NCBI RefSeq assembly: GCF_954871325.1
Contig: NC_088776.1
Location: 38,054,508 to 38,118,507, forward strand
Source: Gordionus sp. m RMFG-2023
Lineage: Eukaryota > Nematomorpha > Gordioida > Chordodea > Parachordodidae
Length of the DNA: 64,000 nucleotides
Direction of reading: 5' to 3'
Part shown: one piece after another, positions 48,761 to 60,906 of the stretch
How positions within the stretch are numbered: position 1 is the first letter of the stretch
Layout: each line of letters begins with the position of its first letter
The notes under the pieces: generated by a model
What the model saw: the letters and a program-made list of their open reading frames with translations, nothing else
Told to the model about the DNA's origin: nothing
The model's database searches: none
Made by a program: the position numbers and the translations under genes

Positions 48761-50744
48761 ATTAAATTGAAACTCCAAATAATTATTATTACAATTAAAT
48801 AAAGTATTGCAAATAAGAAAATAAACGTATTGCAAATAAAGAAAATAAACATATTGCAAAAATAGGTAAATATATCAAAGACCAGCTGGCGCGACCCTAA
48901 GCCCGCGTACAAGGTCCGGGCACCCATCCGGACCTTCTAACTCCTTTATAGGTATAAACGACACCCTTTACTTGCCAAAATGTCATATCATAACATTAGC
49001 TTCACCGTTAACTACTGCCGGCTGTAGTCATTGTTGTCACAAGAAAGTAAATGCGCAACCGAAAAATTAGAATCTTTGAAAAGTGAGTTTTAAATTAATA
49101 TTATATCAATTATTTTTAATATTTAAAGCGCCATATATGAAATCCACAAGATTCTAATTCATATTCAAGAACTCTAAACTTGGTTGAACATATTTTATTT
49201 ATATTCATTAAATATTTATTATATGGACAAATAATTTTATAATAAATAATGTAATTAATTAAATTTCTTTTATAGATATACAATTTCTATAATTGATTGA
49301 AACACTCATTTATTGATATTTTCAGAAACTGATTAATATATAATTTTATACAAAGATGCCCTCTTTCGGAAAAATATTTATACACTTTTCTAATTATTTT
49401 TATCGATTTTGAATGAAGCTGGCGGAAGGGCCTCCTTTGATCGTAAGATGGTATGGTTCATTTTAGGTCAAAATGAACGATTTTTTCATTCATATGCATT
49501 TATTTAATCTTAATTATTCTATAAGCATTATCATATCCAAGCAAGCAATTTTTAATATAATCTACATTTTTTATCCAGGAAATTTTCTATTCATAAATAT
49601 ATCAGATACTTCTAATCAATTTCTAAACAATATTTAAGATAATTATTTCAATCAAGCAATTCTTATATCAGATGATATGCAATTTTTATATCAGATTATT
49701 TCCAATTCTTATATAAAATGCAAGCAATTTGAATATATCAGACATTGTTTTAATTATATTATGTAATTTATGTAGCAATATATTATATATTTTAAAGCTA
49801 TACATATTAATAAAATTTAATTAGCAAATTTGATATACAATTTCTTAATATAACTGAACTTTATAAATATGATTACTTAAGATTAATTTTAATGACTAAG
49901 AATATTTCTTATGCATTTTCTCAATATAAAAGAATTCACTTATGCAATTTCTTAATATAACTTATAAATAAAATTAATTGGTAATTGAGTCATAAAATTT
50001 TATTTTATTTATAAATTTGTCTATAATTTTTAAATTATTTTGATCTTTTGTTATATATTTATTATTGGTTTTCTTTAAGCTCATCCCCATGTCTAGTTGA
50101 ACCTTCTTTAATTTAGTATTTCTGTGATCATTTTGGATCAATTTTATAAAAGCATATATATATTTGGATCTACTGAGTACGTTAGTATTCTGATCTGTAC
50201 AAGATATACATTGAGAATCTTTACCTAAATTAATGTAAGTAATCTAGATAAATTTAGTATTAAATATACTTTCAGCAGATGATTTTGTGTCACTTCAAAA
50301 CTACCTACTAGCTTACCTCTGCCTTTACAATCTCTCCTTCGGCAGCGGTAATATATTGTAGGCTCAGCTATTCTATGTATGGTATATTGAAAAAGGTTAT
50401 AGCAGAGTATATCCTTACCTTTATTAGATTTGATATATTTTATTGGGTTGTCTAAAAAATATTTTTTTAAAAATCAAATTAAATTTAATATAATATATCA
50501 TACTTTGCAATGATTCATTTCTTCTTTTAACAAATAGTCTTATATAATCAGCTAGTATTAAGCATAATGTTTTTAAGTGATTTTAATTTAACGCGATGAA
50601 ATAGACATATCAGAAAAAAATGGACCAAATTTACGATCAAATGACTTTACGATCATAGTTAGGCAAATCAAGTTGGCTACGTCCCAGACCGATTTTTTAA
50701 ATAAACATTGAAGGTCGTATTATTTCCAAAAATTCGTTTTTAAT
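48761..50744. other. Gene-free A+T-rich stretch
   Basis: A small tandem motif (ATTGCAAATAAGAAAATAAAC type) lies at about 48805-48865. G+C-richer text near 48885-48960 may be the edge of an element. Nothing else was recognised. Confidence 0.4.
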
Positions 50745-51060
50745 TCTTATATATTAAAAAAAATAGCCGGAAATTGGAAAAATAAAAAAAAAGGTTGATC
50801 TAAAAGTATAGATTTTGTACATAATTTTGATATTAAATTTACAATTATGTAGTTTTTAAGGTATGCGTAATTGAACGAAGGCAGATAATAGTTAAAATAA
50901 GTTATTTTTGCTACTTTGAACCCTAATATCTCCAAGAATATAGTCACAATGCTAAAATTTTGGCTTTTCTTAATTACACAAACCTTTCTTTGCTTACCAT
51001 ATTTTAAAAAATCGAAGGGGGTCGATCGAAAATCTCTTTTTTTGCTCATTTGACATGGAA
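50745..51060. repeat. Partial arm of the 45.6-48.8 kb transposon family
   Basis: The stretch with TTTGAACCCTAATATCTCC, ATGCTAAAATTTTGGCTTTT and CGAAGGGGGTCGATCG parallels the right arm at 48600-48735. Its outer end in reverse (AGCAAAAAAAGAGATTTTCG) matches the left arm near 45617. It lies 25 bp outside the Harbinger element and is a diverged solo fragment. Confidence 0.55.
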
Positions 51061-51239
51061 TGGCCCCTAACTATATACCTCTTTATAGTGTGTATGAGCG
51101 TTGCAACGCTCCGTTTTAAAATCTAATAATGCATTTTAAATGGTATTGTGCTAATTGGACTTTTTTACGGCAAGCGTTAAAAAAAAGCAATCTGGTTTGA
51201 TTTTTATTGTGCTTTTTTATTCTTGCGGGAAAATTTTAA

Positions 51240-52136
51240 ATGGATACAAAATTGTAAGTATAAATTTATCTCATATATTAATTGATATTATAACATTTAA
51301 AATATATAAATTGATATTTATATAATTTTAGAATATATTAAATGATATTTTATATAATTTATTCATTTACATTTATATAATTTTAGAATATATTAATTGA
51401 TATTATTATCATTTTAGAATTTGGGATGATAAAGTTAGAAAAACATTTTGTAACCTGTTGGAGATGAATGATATGGTCTGGAACCAGCAAAATCCAGACC
51501 ATAAAAACTCGATCTTAGTGTTAGATGGTTTAACTAACATTAGTTTAAGGTAAATATATATAAACAATAATAATAAATTATATTTTTATTAGCATGGAGA
51601 AAGAATTCCCACAGCATAATACAACTGTATCATGCTTAAAGAAAAGGTTAAAAAACTTTAGAGATCAACTCAACAAGATAAAAATGGGGAAGTCCTCTGG
51701 TTCGGCAGGCACAAAATTATCATACAGATGGTATGATTATATTAAATTCATGGAGTCCTCTATAAAAGATAGGAAAACTACTGATAGTTTCAATCTAAAA
51801 GAAAATATACCTAAGGCCAGTGGGTCAAAAGTAAATAGTCTTGTGAAGGAAAGACTTTTGGCTCTTTTGGAAAAGGTGCCATCCGAGAGCCAGTAAAATA
51901 TATATTTTTATCTATAAATTTAATATAATTTTAGATTGTATCTACTATCAATGGAAGCAGGCTTGGAAAGCATGAATCATTCTAATAGATACTTTTTCAA
52001 AAGTGAAACATCAAGATTGTATTATACTTTGATGTTGCAATCAAAGGATCAAATTACTGCTGAATCATCACCTACTTCAACAGAAACACATTCAAATGAT
52101 ATACCTTTATCTTTATTCAATAATATTATATCTTAA
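51240..52136 (+). CDS. Harbinger accessory DNA-binding protein, MADF/Myb-like, four exons
   Basis: Exons are 51240-51253, 51418-51549, 51593-51892 and 51935-52136; all junctions are GT-AG, all in phase 2, giving 216 codons (215 residues) with no internal stop. Residues from about 5 to 100 resemble a MADF domain: IWDDKVRKTFCNLL, VWNQQNPDHKN, then LKKRLKNFRDQLNKIKMGK and the aromatic YRWYDYIKFM. Harbinger elements encode such a protein beside the transposase; in studied elements it carries the transposase to the nucleus and binds the element ends. The frame is intact although the partner transposase is dead, so the gene may be young, or retained by the host. Confidence 0.75.
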
Positions 52137-52793
52137 TTATTTTTGTAAATATTTTTATTTGTATATATATATATATATATATATAATAAAGTAATATTCC
52201 ATATTATAGTGTCCATTTTTGAATAATATATAAACTAAAATTTGGGAGAAGTGTACAATTAAGATTTAGTAGTGTGGTGTATATATATATTATAAATTTT
52301 GAAACAATAATTATTTAGAGATCAAAATTTGAAACCTTTCTAGGATTTTAATTCATTGACATATATTTTTTTAATCTAAAAAATACCATTATATTCTAAA
52401 AAGATTACAAGCTAGGATAAGTATAAACCTAATGTATCCTTGCATTTTTTTAACCATAATTTAGCCAATATTATCTTTAGAATATGTAAAAAGAATAATA
52501 GTGTTTAATTTTTTAAGATATTGACTTTTTATATAGATAACTTTTATGGTTTATTGAGCCAATATTTTATTTTGACATCAACTTATGTGAATATAATATA
52601 AAAAATTAAATGAAATGAAATAAAATTGGATTATATTATTTTAATAAGACATTTAATACTCTCTTACATGTTCTAGTGAACTTTTTATTCTTAAAGAAAG
52701 AAAAATATAATTAATATTTGCATTATTTGTTAATCTATTTATTTTTATATAATAGATATCTTATTCTAATTAAGGTGAATATATATAAATAAA

Positions 52794-55291
52794 CAGGGGC
52801 CCCTACAACCGGGGGGGGGGGGGTCCGAAGCAACTGCTTAAGTAAATTTGAGTGGGGGTACTTTTTTTACATCAATCATGATCATGTGATTTCTGGTTTA
52901 TAAATGTAATAATAAGCCCCCCCCCCCACCACACTTAATTTAATATATTGACGGAAATTTTGGTCGATGTTTAGTAAATTTGTTATCCGAGATTTCTTGT
53001 CATAAATTATTTTCCCAATTTTAAAATATGCCTAAAAATATTAACCAAAAAAAATACAAATGCCTAATGAAAAATTGCAAATCGCATAATATAAGAGATG
53101 ATAAATGGATAGATCACATTAAAAAAAGACAAGAAAGAATGTGTAGATAATAACCGTTCTATTATAAGAATTATAATAAGATGTTTAGATTATTTAATAT
53201 CTCGTAACCAAGCCTTCTGGGGGAACAAGCAACAAGAAGGCAATATGATGGCCCTTATTAAGCTTATTGCAGATTCTGAACCTATACTAAAAATATATAT
53301 ATAGCAAAATGAAGAAAGAAAAAAGGATAAAAAAAATAAGGGATTAAAAACGAAATTATATTCAAACCTATTATCATATAATAACATAAACATTCTCATT
53401 GAAACCATGAAAAATATGGTTATAAAAAAATTCAAAATGAGATTACATTTAACAGGTGCTTTTTAATCATAGTTGATGGCACATACGATGTTTCGAAATC
53501 AGAAGCAATAGCTTTGATAGTAAGATATGTTGAAAATAGTGAGACGCCGAAGCCTGTTGAAAAACTGATTGGCATATATTGTACGGGAAATACCACAGGT
53601 CTCGATATAAATAATAATATAATATCCAAACTTGGCTCGATGAATTTACCCCTTGAATATCTAGTAGGGCAAAGTTATCATGGTGCCTCAAACATGAGTG
53701 GAAGAATCAATGGTGTGCAAGCCTTGACTAGAGCAGATGCGCCAAAGGCAGCTTTTATTTGGTGTTATTGTCATCGATTAAATTTAATCGTTGTTCAATT
53801 ATGCCAATCAATTAAAGAACTTCGAAATGTTCTAGGAATACTAGATGAGATTTATGTCTATTTTAATGGTGTAAAAAGATATGAGGTACTCAAAAAATTT
53901 CAGTGTAATGATCTGTAAAATCACAACGATTTCTACGCGTCAAGAATACCACTCGGTAATAGTTCCTTATTTATTTAAATTTTAAATGTTTTTTTTATTT
54001 AGAAGCTGGCTATCGTCATATAAAGCTTTATGATGCCTTGAGGGCAGCTTTAACAAATTTAAAGGATGAAGATCCTGCCACTTCCACTATGGCTAGTGCT
54101 ATAGTCTTTAGAATAGAAAAATTTGATTTTATCTTATCACTTTGTGTTTTGGATAAAATATTGTTGATAACAAGTTTGGCTTGTACAAAATTGCAAACCA
54201 TTTCGAAGGATATAGGGTATGCAATGAATCAAATTCAATTGACAAAAGATTGCTTGATTAATTTGAGAATTATAAAAGGCGCAAGATTTTATGAAGGAGA
54301 GAAATCTACCTTTTGATTTTGAAAGTTCTAGACTTCAAACATTACAATCCAAAAAGGAGAGGTATATATACTTTCATCATTAAATATAGAAATTATTTTT
54401 AGCTTTAAAATAGGTGTGTTTTATGCTGCACTCGATTTAATTATTATGCAGTTTAACGAAAGATTTAATGATGATTCCATGAAATTTTTACATCAAACAT
54501 CATTTTTTACGCCAAAGGGAATGGCAGAAAAATCAATTATTAAAGAAGATATCGAGGATATCTGTGAATTTTACAATTTAAATTCAAGTCAAATTTTCGA
54601 AGAAATGTTGAAGTTTAGAAATATTTATAAGATGGCCAAAATGAAAAATGTAATTATTACTCATGACCTAGAGGTTCAAGAATCTAAAAATTTGTCAGAT
54701 TCTGAGAATTGTAAATTTATTTAATTAAAATATTTTTACCAATACATTATTTAGCTTCTTCTGATGATGATGATAATTCAGTGACTTATGATTCAGATTG
54801 GAAAAACTATTCATTTATTTTACCTTATCGTTCACTTTAAAATTTTTCTGCTTTCCCTAATTTAAGAATTTTATATAAATATTTATTAACCATTCCCACA
54901 ACCTCATGTACTGCCGAAAGAGTCATGAGTAAAATTAAATTAATTAAAACAAGACTGCGCAGTACCATGAAAGATTCTTTTCTCAATAATTTAACCATAT
55001 TATCAATGGAAAAAATTTTAGTTAAACAATTAAATACTGATGAAATTATAAATTCTTTCGCTTTCTCTTCCCCTAATTTATCTAAATTATTAATTTAAAA
55101 ATAATATTTATAAAGTTATATTTTTTGCATTTTATTTATATTATATATTAAAAATTGATGCAATAAAAATTATTTTTGAAATTTATGAGTGTCATAATTA
55201 TCATTTTTTCGAAGCGGGGGGATACTTTTTAAGGGGGTACTTTACATGGGGGTATTCTGCTTCATTCGCTCAAAAAGTGTAGGGGCCACTG
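52794..55291 (+). mobile_element. hAT element copy 1 (ZMYM1-like/TTF type), decayed
   Basis: The ends are CAGGGGCCCCTACAAC and, in reverse, CAGTGGCCCCTACACTTTTT. The left flank is TAAATAAA (52786-52793) but the right flank is ATAATGGC (55292-55299), so it has no matching duplication of its own. Coding pieces: DGTYDVSKSEAIALIVRYVE and SYHGASNMSGRINGVQAL with WCYCHRLNLIV at 53470-53918 (the DUF4371/RNase H-like region); middle parts at 54038-54316 and 54416-54724; and the dimerisation end with TIPTTSCTAERVMSKIK at about 54890-55098. Frames are interrupted, and most of the N-terminal zinc-finger region present in copy 2 is missing. Confidence 0.85.
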
Positions 55292-57402
55292 ATAATGGCA
55301 CTAACTTTACGAGTAACGATTTTGAAATATTTTGCAACAATTTTGGTATCAAACATGTGCTCACATCTGCTTATCACCAGTAATCCAATGGCCAGGTAGA
55401 ACGCATGGTGAGAACGTTCAAAACACATATGAAAAGGAATATTAAAATTGACCAAGATATCGCACTTGGCAGATTTTTATTTAATTACAGAAATACGCGT
55501 AATGATACTACAGGAGTTACACCATCTCAGAGAATGTTTAATCGAGATATTAGAATATAATGGGACTTATTAAAACCGTTGGAGGAGAAGGAGAATAAAA
55601 TAAACGTTACTTTACCACGTAATAGAATCTTTAACGTAGGAGGTACAAAGTACAAGGTGATGATAAATGGTGCAAAGGAATGATAACATATAAATAAAGT
55701 GACATGATGTTCCAAATTAAGACAGAGAAAGGTATTTTGAGGAGACATTTAGATCAAATAAGAATTAGAAACTGTTTTAACACAATTATTAACTATGACT
55801 CTAAGGATTCTTTTAAGGAGGGAAGTGTGGACAAAAATATAAAAATTACTGATAATAACGATATAACACCTATTTCTAGACCTGTGCGAATTAAATAAAA
55901 ACCTGTTTATTTAAAAGATTACATAACTTAAAATATTAAATAGCATATTAAAACGCTTACACTAAAACGCAAAAAATTAAAACGCTGAAAATATTATATA
56001 ACAATCTTATTGATTTATCATTTTTCGTTTATTCTTATATCCAATATGAAGAACTATTATTTCTTATTATTCGCAACTTACTGATGATAATAACAATTTT
56101 GAAAAAATAATAACAACTGAGTACTACCAAGCAAGCTATATGACAAAATCATGATTTATGGAAACAACTTACGATTCAAACAAACCAACGTACAAACACA
56201 GTAAACGATTGGGACAAGCCAACGATATGATGACTTGTGAAACAACTTGATGAACAAACTAACTACGATAACATAATTAAAGTGTGAAGGCTTTTTAGAA
56301 GAAGGAGAATGTTATATATTCAAAATTGAATTATATTTTTAATCTAATTTTTATAACCTTACCTATTAATACTTTTCGTTTAGAAATGTAATATAATCTT
56401 TGTAACCTTACTTTTTGTTTTTCGTTTTGATTATATGTATTCTAATTTATATTTTTAGAGAATATAAATATAGTGTGAGTACGAAGATTGAAAGATATAA
56501 AATAATAATAAAAAAAATATTTTTACTTACTCGCACGTTTATCATGATTCTCTTCAATGTGCATGCACATTAACTAAAAAGCAATTCATAATAGTTATGA
56601 TTAGGGCTGGAGACAATTATATATATAACTATAGATTGGCGATCATGCATAAAAAAACGTACAGCTATTGAAATCAGCTGTAGCGCCATTTTGTAGTTTG
56701 TACGGTTGATCAAATGCCTCAATAATAATAATAATTTTTAAAAATTAATCACTTTCATAAAAACCATACCACATTACGGGTATAACTAAACTGAGAATTA
56801 ACAGGTAAAATTTATTTATGGCCTATCAATTATATTTTAAAAACTTATAAAAAAAGGTTTTTATTATAAAAATCAAATTTATCCAAAATTAAAATTATCT
56901 AAATATATAAATTAGAATAGAAAAGATATTGTAGTCCATAAATTTATAATATGTATAACAGATCTATTATATAGAAAATAAAACACCCATAATATTTTAT
57001 ATATCATAAAAAAGATTCCGCTAGATGGCGTAAATTATTAAAATTTTAGCTTTTAATTAAAAATAATATGAATTATAGGAGCATAATTCTTCGCTCTGGA
57101 TTAATTGATTTGGTACCAACTTATATAAACATAAAATGAAAAAATTTTTAAGATCCCATCATTATTTTTGGAGTTATAATGTGGATTCTCAGTTTAGTCA
57201 AATTTTTTTTAAAATTTTTGGGATTTTAAAAATATTTTATTTTTTTTGACTCATTTGGTGTAAACTAACTTATATAAACATAAAATGGAAAAATTTAATT
57301 ATTATTCCTTTTAAAAATATTACGACTGATGTGACTTTAAAAGAAATCTTTAAAACTATTTCGTTATATGGAATACCTGAAACCATAGTTACTGATAATG
57401 GC
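55292..57402 (+). mobile_element. Ty3/gypsy-like LTR element fragment, circularly permuted, fossil
   Basis: This is a broken fossil with most of its gag-pol region absent and several further lesions. In order it holds an integrase C-terminal piece (about 55300-55900), non-coding DNA, a purine-rich tract just before 56310, a probable single LTR at about 56310-56630 (starting TGTTATATAT and ending in a near-inverse of it), a possible primer-binding region from 56637, further A+T-rich DNA, and an upstream integrase-core piece at about 57313-57402. The upstream piece therefore lies to the right of the downstream piece, with the LTR between them: circular permutation. Both edges carry ATAATGGC (55292-55299 and 57395-57402), the duplication made when a hAT entered the integrase region. 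LTR limits are approximate. Confidence 0.68.
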
Positions 57403-60126
57403 CAGGGGCCCCTACAACGGGGGAGGAGGGGGGGGGGGTCCGAAGTAACTGCTTCAGTAAATTTGAGTGGGGGTCCTTTTTTTTACATCCATCATGATCA
57501 TGTGATTTCTGGTTTATAAATGTAACAATAAGACCCCCCCCCCCTTAATATTTAATATAATATATTGGAGGAAATTTTGGTCGATGTTTAGTAAATTTGT
57601 TATCCGAAATTTCTTGTCATAAATTATTTTTCCAATTTTAAAATATGCCTAAAAATATTAACCAATATTGACAATAGCAAAATTCCTAGAAATTGGATTA
57701 CTTATAGTATTAAAATGTATAAAGATTTTTGCTTAACATGTCTTTTATTTGATGGTCCACACGCAAATTCAAAATGGACATGTGAAGGTCTAGATAAATG
57801 GCAAAATATTAATCGTGATATTATTCTGCATGAATCTTCACAGGCACATATGATGGCCGATTATGGAAGGCTTTCTCATAAGAAAAATTCGATATTAAAA
57901 TTTATAACACCTCAGAAAGAATGTGTAGATAATAACCGTTCTATTATAAGAATTATAATAAGATGTTTAGATTATTTAATATCTCGTAACCAAGCCTTAT
58001 GGGGGAACAAGCAACAAGAAGGCAATATGATGCCCTTATTAAGCTTATTGCAGATTCTGAACCTATACTAAAAATATATATATAGCAAAATGAAGAAAGA
58101 AAAAAGGATAAAAAAAATAAGGGATTAAAAACGAAATTATATTCAAACCTATTATCATATAATAACATAAACATTCTCATTGAAACCATGAAAAATATGG
58201 TTATAAAAAAATTCAAAATGAGATTACATTTAACAGGTGCTTTTCAATCATAGTTGATGGCACATACGATGTTTCGAAATCAGAAGCAATAGCTTTGATA
58301 GTAAGATATGTTGAAAATAGGGAGACGCCGAAGCCTGTTGAAAGACTGATTGACATATATTGTACGGGAAATACCACAGGTCTCGATATAAAGCATAATA
58401 TAATATCCAAACTTGGCTCGATGAATTTACCCCTTGAATATCTAGTTGGGAAAAGTTATGATGGCGCCTCAAACATGAGTGGAAAAATCAATGGTGTGCA
58501 AGCCTTGATTAGAGCAGAGGCGCCAAAGGCAGCTTTTATTTGGTGTTATTGTCATCGATTAAATTTAATCGTTGTTCAATTATGCCAATCAATTAAAGAA
58601 CTTCGAAATGTTCTAGGAATACTAGATGAGATTTATGTATATTTTAATGGTGTAAAAAGATATGAGGTACTCAAAAAATTTCAATGTAATGATCTGAAAA
58701 AATCGCAACGATTTCTACGCGTCAAGAATACCACTCGGTAATAGTTCCTTATTTAAATTTTAAATGTTTTTTTTATTTAGAAACTGGCTATCGTCATATA
58801 AAGCTATTGTAAATTTTTTTCAACTTTATGATGCCTTGAGGGCAGCTTTAACAAATTTAAAGGATTCTGAAGATCCTGCCACTTCCACTATGGCTAGTGC
58901 TATAGTCTTTATAATAGAAAAATTTCATTTTATCTTATCACTTTGTGTTTTGGATAAAATATTGTTGATAACAAGTTTGGCTTGTACAAAATTGCAAACC
59001 ATTTCGAAGGATATAGGGTATGCAATAAATCAAATTCAATTGGCAAAAGATTGCTTGATTAATTTGAGAAGTATAATATAAATTATTGTCTTAATTATTT
59101 TTTAATCTAATAGATAATAACACTGAATTTTTGGATGTTTTTTCAAAGGAGCAAGATTTTATGAAGGAGAGAAATCTACCTTTTAATTTTGAAAGTTCTA
59201 CATTACAATCCAAAAAGGAGAGGTATATATACTTTCATCATTAAATATAGAAATTTTTTTTTAGCTTTAAAATAGGTGTGTTTTATGTTGCACTCGATTT
59301 AATTATTATGCAGTTTAACGAAAGATTTCAAACATCATTTTTTATGCCAAAGGGAATGGCAGAAAAATCAATTATTAAAGAAGATATCAAGGATATCTGT
59401 TAATTTTACAATTTAAATTCAAGTCAAATTTTCGAAGATATGTTGAAGTTTAGAAAATATTTATAAGATGGCCAAAATGGGGAATGTAATTATTACTCAT
59501 GACCTAGAAGTTCAAGAATCTAAAGATTTGTCAGATTCTGAGAATTGTAAATTTATTTAATTAAAATATTTTTACCAATACATTATTTAGCTTCTTCTGA
59601 TGATGATGATAATTCGGGGACTTACGATTCAGATTGGAAAAACTATTCATTTATTTTACCATATCGTTTACTTTAAAATTTTTCTGCTTTCCCTAATTTA
59701 AGAATTTTATATAAATATTTATTAACCATTCCCACAACCTCATGTACTGCCGAAAGAGTCATGAGTAAAATTAAATTAATTAAAACAAGACTGCGCAGTA
59801 CCATGAAAGATTCTTTTCTCAATAATTTAACCATATTATCAATGGAAAAAATTTTATTTAAACAATTAAATACTGATGAAATTATAAATTCTTTCGCTTT
59901 CTCTTCCCCTAATTTATCTAAATTATTAATTTAAAAATAATATTTATAAAGTTATATTTTTTGCTTTTTATTTATATTATATATTAAAAATTGATGCAAT
60001 AAAAATTATTTTTGAAATTTATGGGTGTCATAATTATTATTTTTTCGAAGGGGGGGGATACTTTTCAAGGGGTACTTTTCATGGGGGTATTCTGCTTCAT
60101 TCGCTCAAAAAGTGTAGGGGCCACTG
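57403..60126 (+). mobile_element. hAT element copy 2 (ZMYM1-like/TTF type), decayed
   Basis: It has the same ends as copy 1 and very similar sequence. The left flank is ATAATGGC (57395-57402) and the right flank is TAAATAAA (60127-60134). It keeps the TTF-type zinc finger absent from copy 1: IPRNWITYSIKMYKDFCL, TCLLFDG and a downstream HESSQAH (57664-57905). Then come the DUF4371-like region with SYDGASNMSGKINGVQAL (58295-58741), the middle part (58764-59081) and the dimerisation end with CTAERVMSKIK (about 59690-59934). Stops and frameshifts show it is inactive. A long C/G run near the left end is typical of this family here. Confidence 0.86.
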
Positions 60127-60239
60127 TAAATAAACAAACTTCTATAAATTTATTTAGCATTTTTAATTAAATATGTAGATTATTATAAATATATTAAGGT
60201 AGGATAAATAAATAAATTTACAAATGTGTGTAGATTTTT

Positions 60240-60775
60240 TAAAATACTATACATATAAAATCATTTATGAATTTAAAAAATCTTTGAATAAATTTCTGAT
60301 ATTTCTTGCTATATTAGATGATGCATTGCTGTCCCTCATAACAGATATAGGTCTTACAGCCAAGCTTGTGATATCTGTGAATAGGATATCCTTGCACTAA
60401 ATGCCAACTGTGAGAAGGAAACTCCAGTTATAAGATACCTTTTATATAAATAATTTTATGTTAAATTACCATATTTTACCTTAAGGTGAGAAATAGTCGA
60501 TCTTCTGCATCAATCTGCTTGTTGAAGTTCGTCACCTTAGGATTTATATCGTCATGGATGAGCTTCAGAATATAAGAGAAAGATGTTCTCCTCATCCTTG
60601 TATAATTAAAAAATTACGATGGAGTTAGATCTTGTTTTAGTGTAATATATTTCGAGAATAAATTTCTTTCCATGAATATTTTAGAAGTCTTCCTTCTCGT
60701 CTTAGTAGATTTTGGTTTTTTATTAATTAAATATAAAGCAATAATTTGCTTATCTTGTAAACTTAATATATCCAT
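60240..60775 (-). pseudogene. HARBI1-like transposase fragment
   Basis: Reading from an ATG at 60775-60773, the minus strand encodes MDILSLQDKQIIALYLIN, then FFNYTRMRRTSFSYILKLI and DAEDRLFLTLR. After a short intron it reads YLITGVSFSQLAFSARISYS. These match the N-terminal part of HARBI1-like transposases (FLRM, LRYLATGDSF motifs). An in-frame stop precedes FFNYTRM, and the frame breaks soon after SARISYS. The catalytic DDE part is absent, so the gene is dead and truncated. Confidence 0.7.
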
Positions 60776-60906
60776 ATTTTAATAAAAATAAAATCACGAT
60801 TCAATTTTAAACAAAGAGAAAACGTACTGCTTTCAATTTAAACACAGATGAAGTATGTTAAAAAAACGTACTGCAAACGCAAACGCTCAATTTGTGCACA
60901 CTATTA

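Larger units (their letters stand above)
51086..60903. mobile_element. PIF/Harbinger element split by a 7.3-kb compound insertion
   Basis: The left end is TAGTGTGTATGAGCGTTGC and the right end in reverse is TAGTGTGCACAAATTGAGCG, sharing TAGTGTG and GAGCGTT. Both sides are flanked by TTA (51083-51085 and 60904-60906), the 3-bp target duplication typical of Harbinger. It contains a plus-strand MADF/Myb-like gene at the left and a minus-strand transposase fragment at the right, the usual two-gene layout. Removing the insert 52794-60134 leaves about 2.5 kb, shorter than an autonomous element, because the catalytic part of the transposase is missing. Confidence 0.78.

Noticed and set aside
50747-51049. 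100-residue minus-strand frame
   Set aside because: It reads through a diverged transposon arm; the homologous arms at 45.6 and 48.6 kb are not coding.
53190-53691. Minus-strand frames inside hAT copy 1 and the matching ones in copy 2
   Set aside because: They are antisense to the hAT transposase pieces.
52794-60126. Simple tandem duplication or inversion as the source of the two hAT copies
   Set aside because: A tandem duplication would leave one copy with matching flanks, and an inversion would place the copies in opposite orientation; neither fits the swapped duplications and direct orientation.
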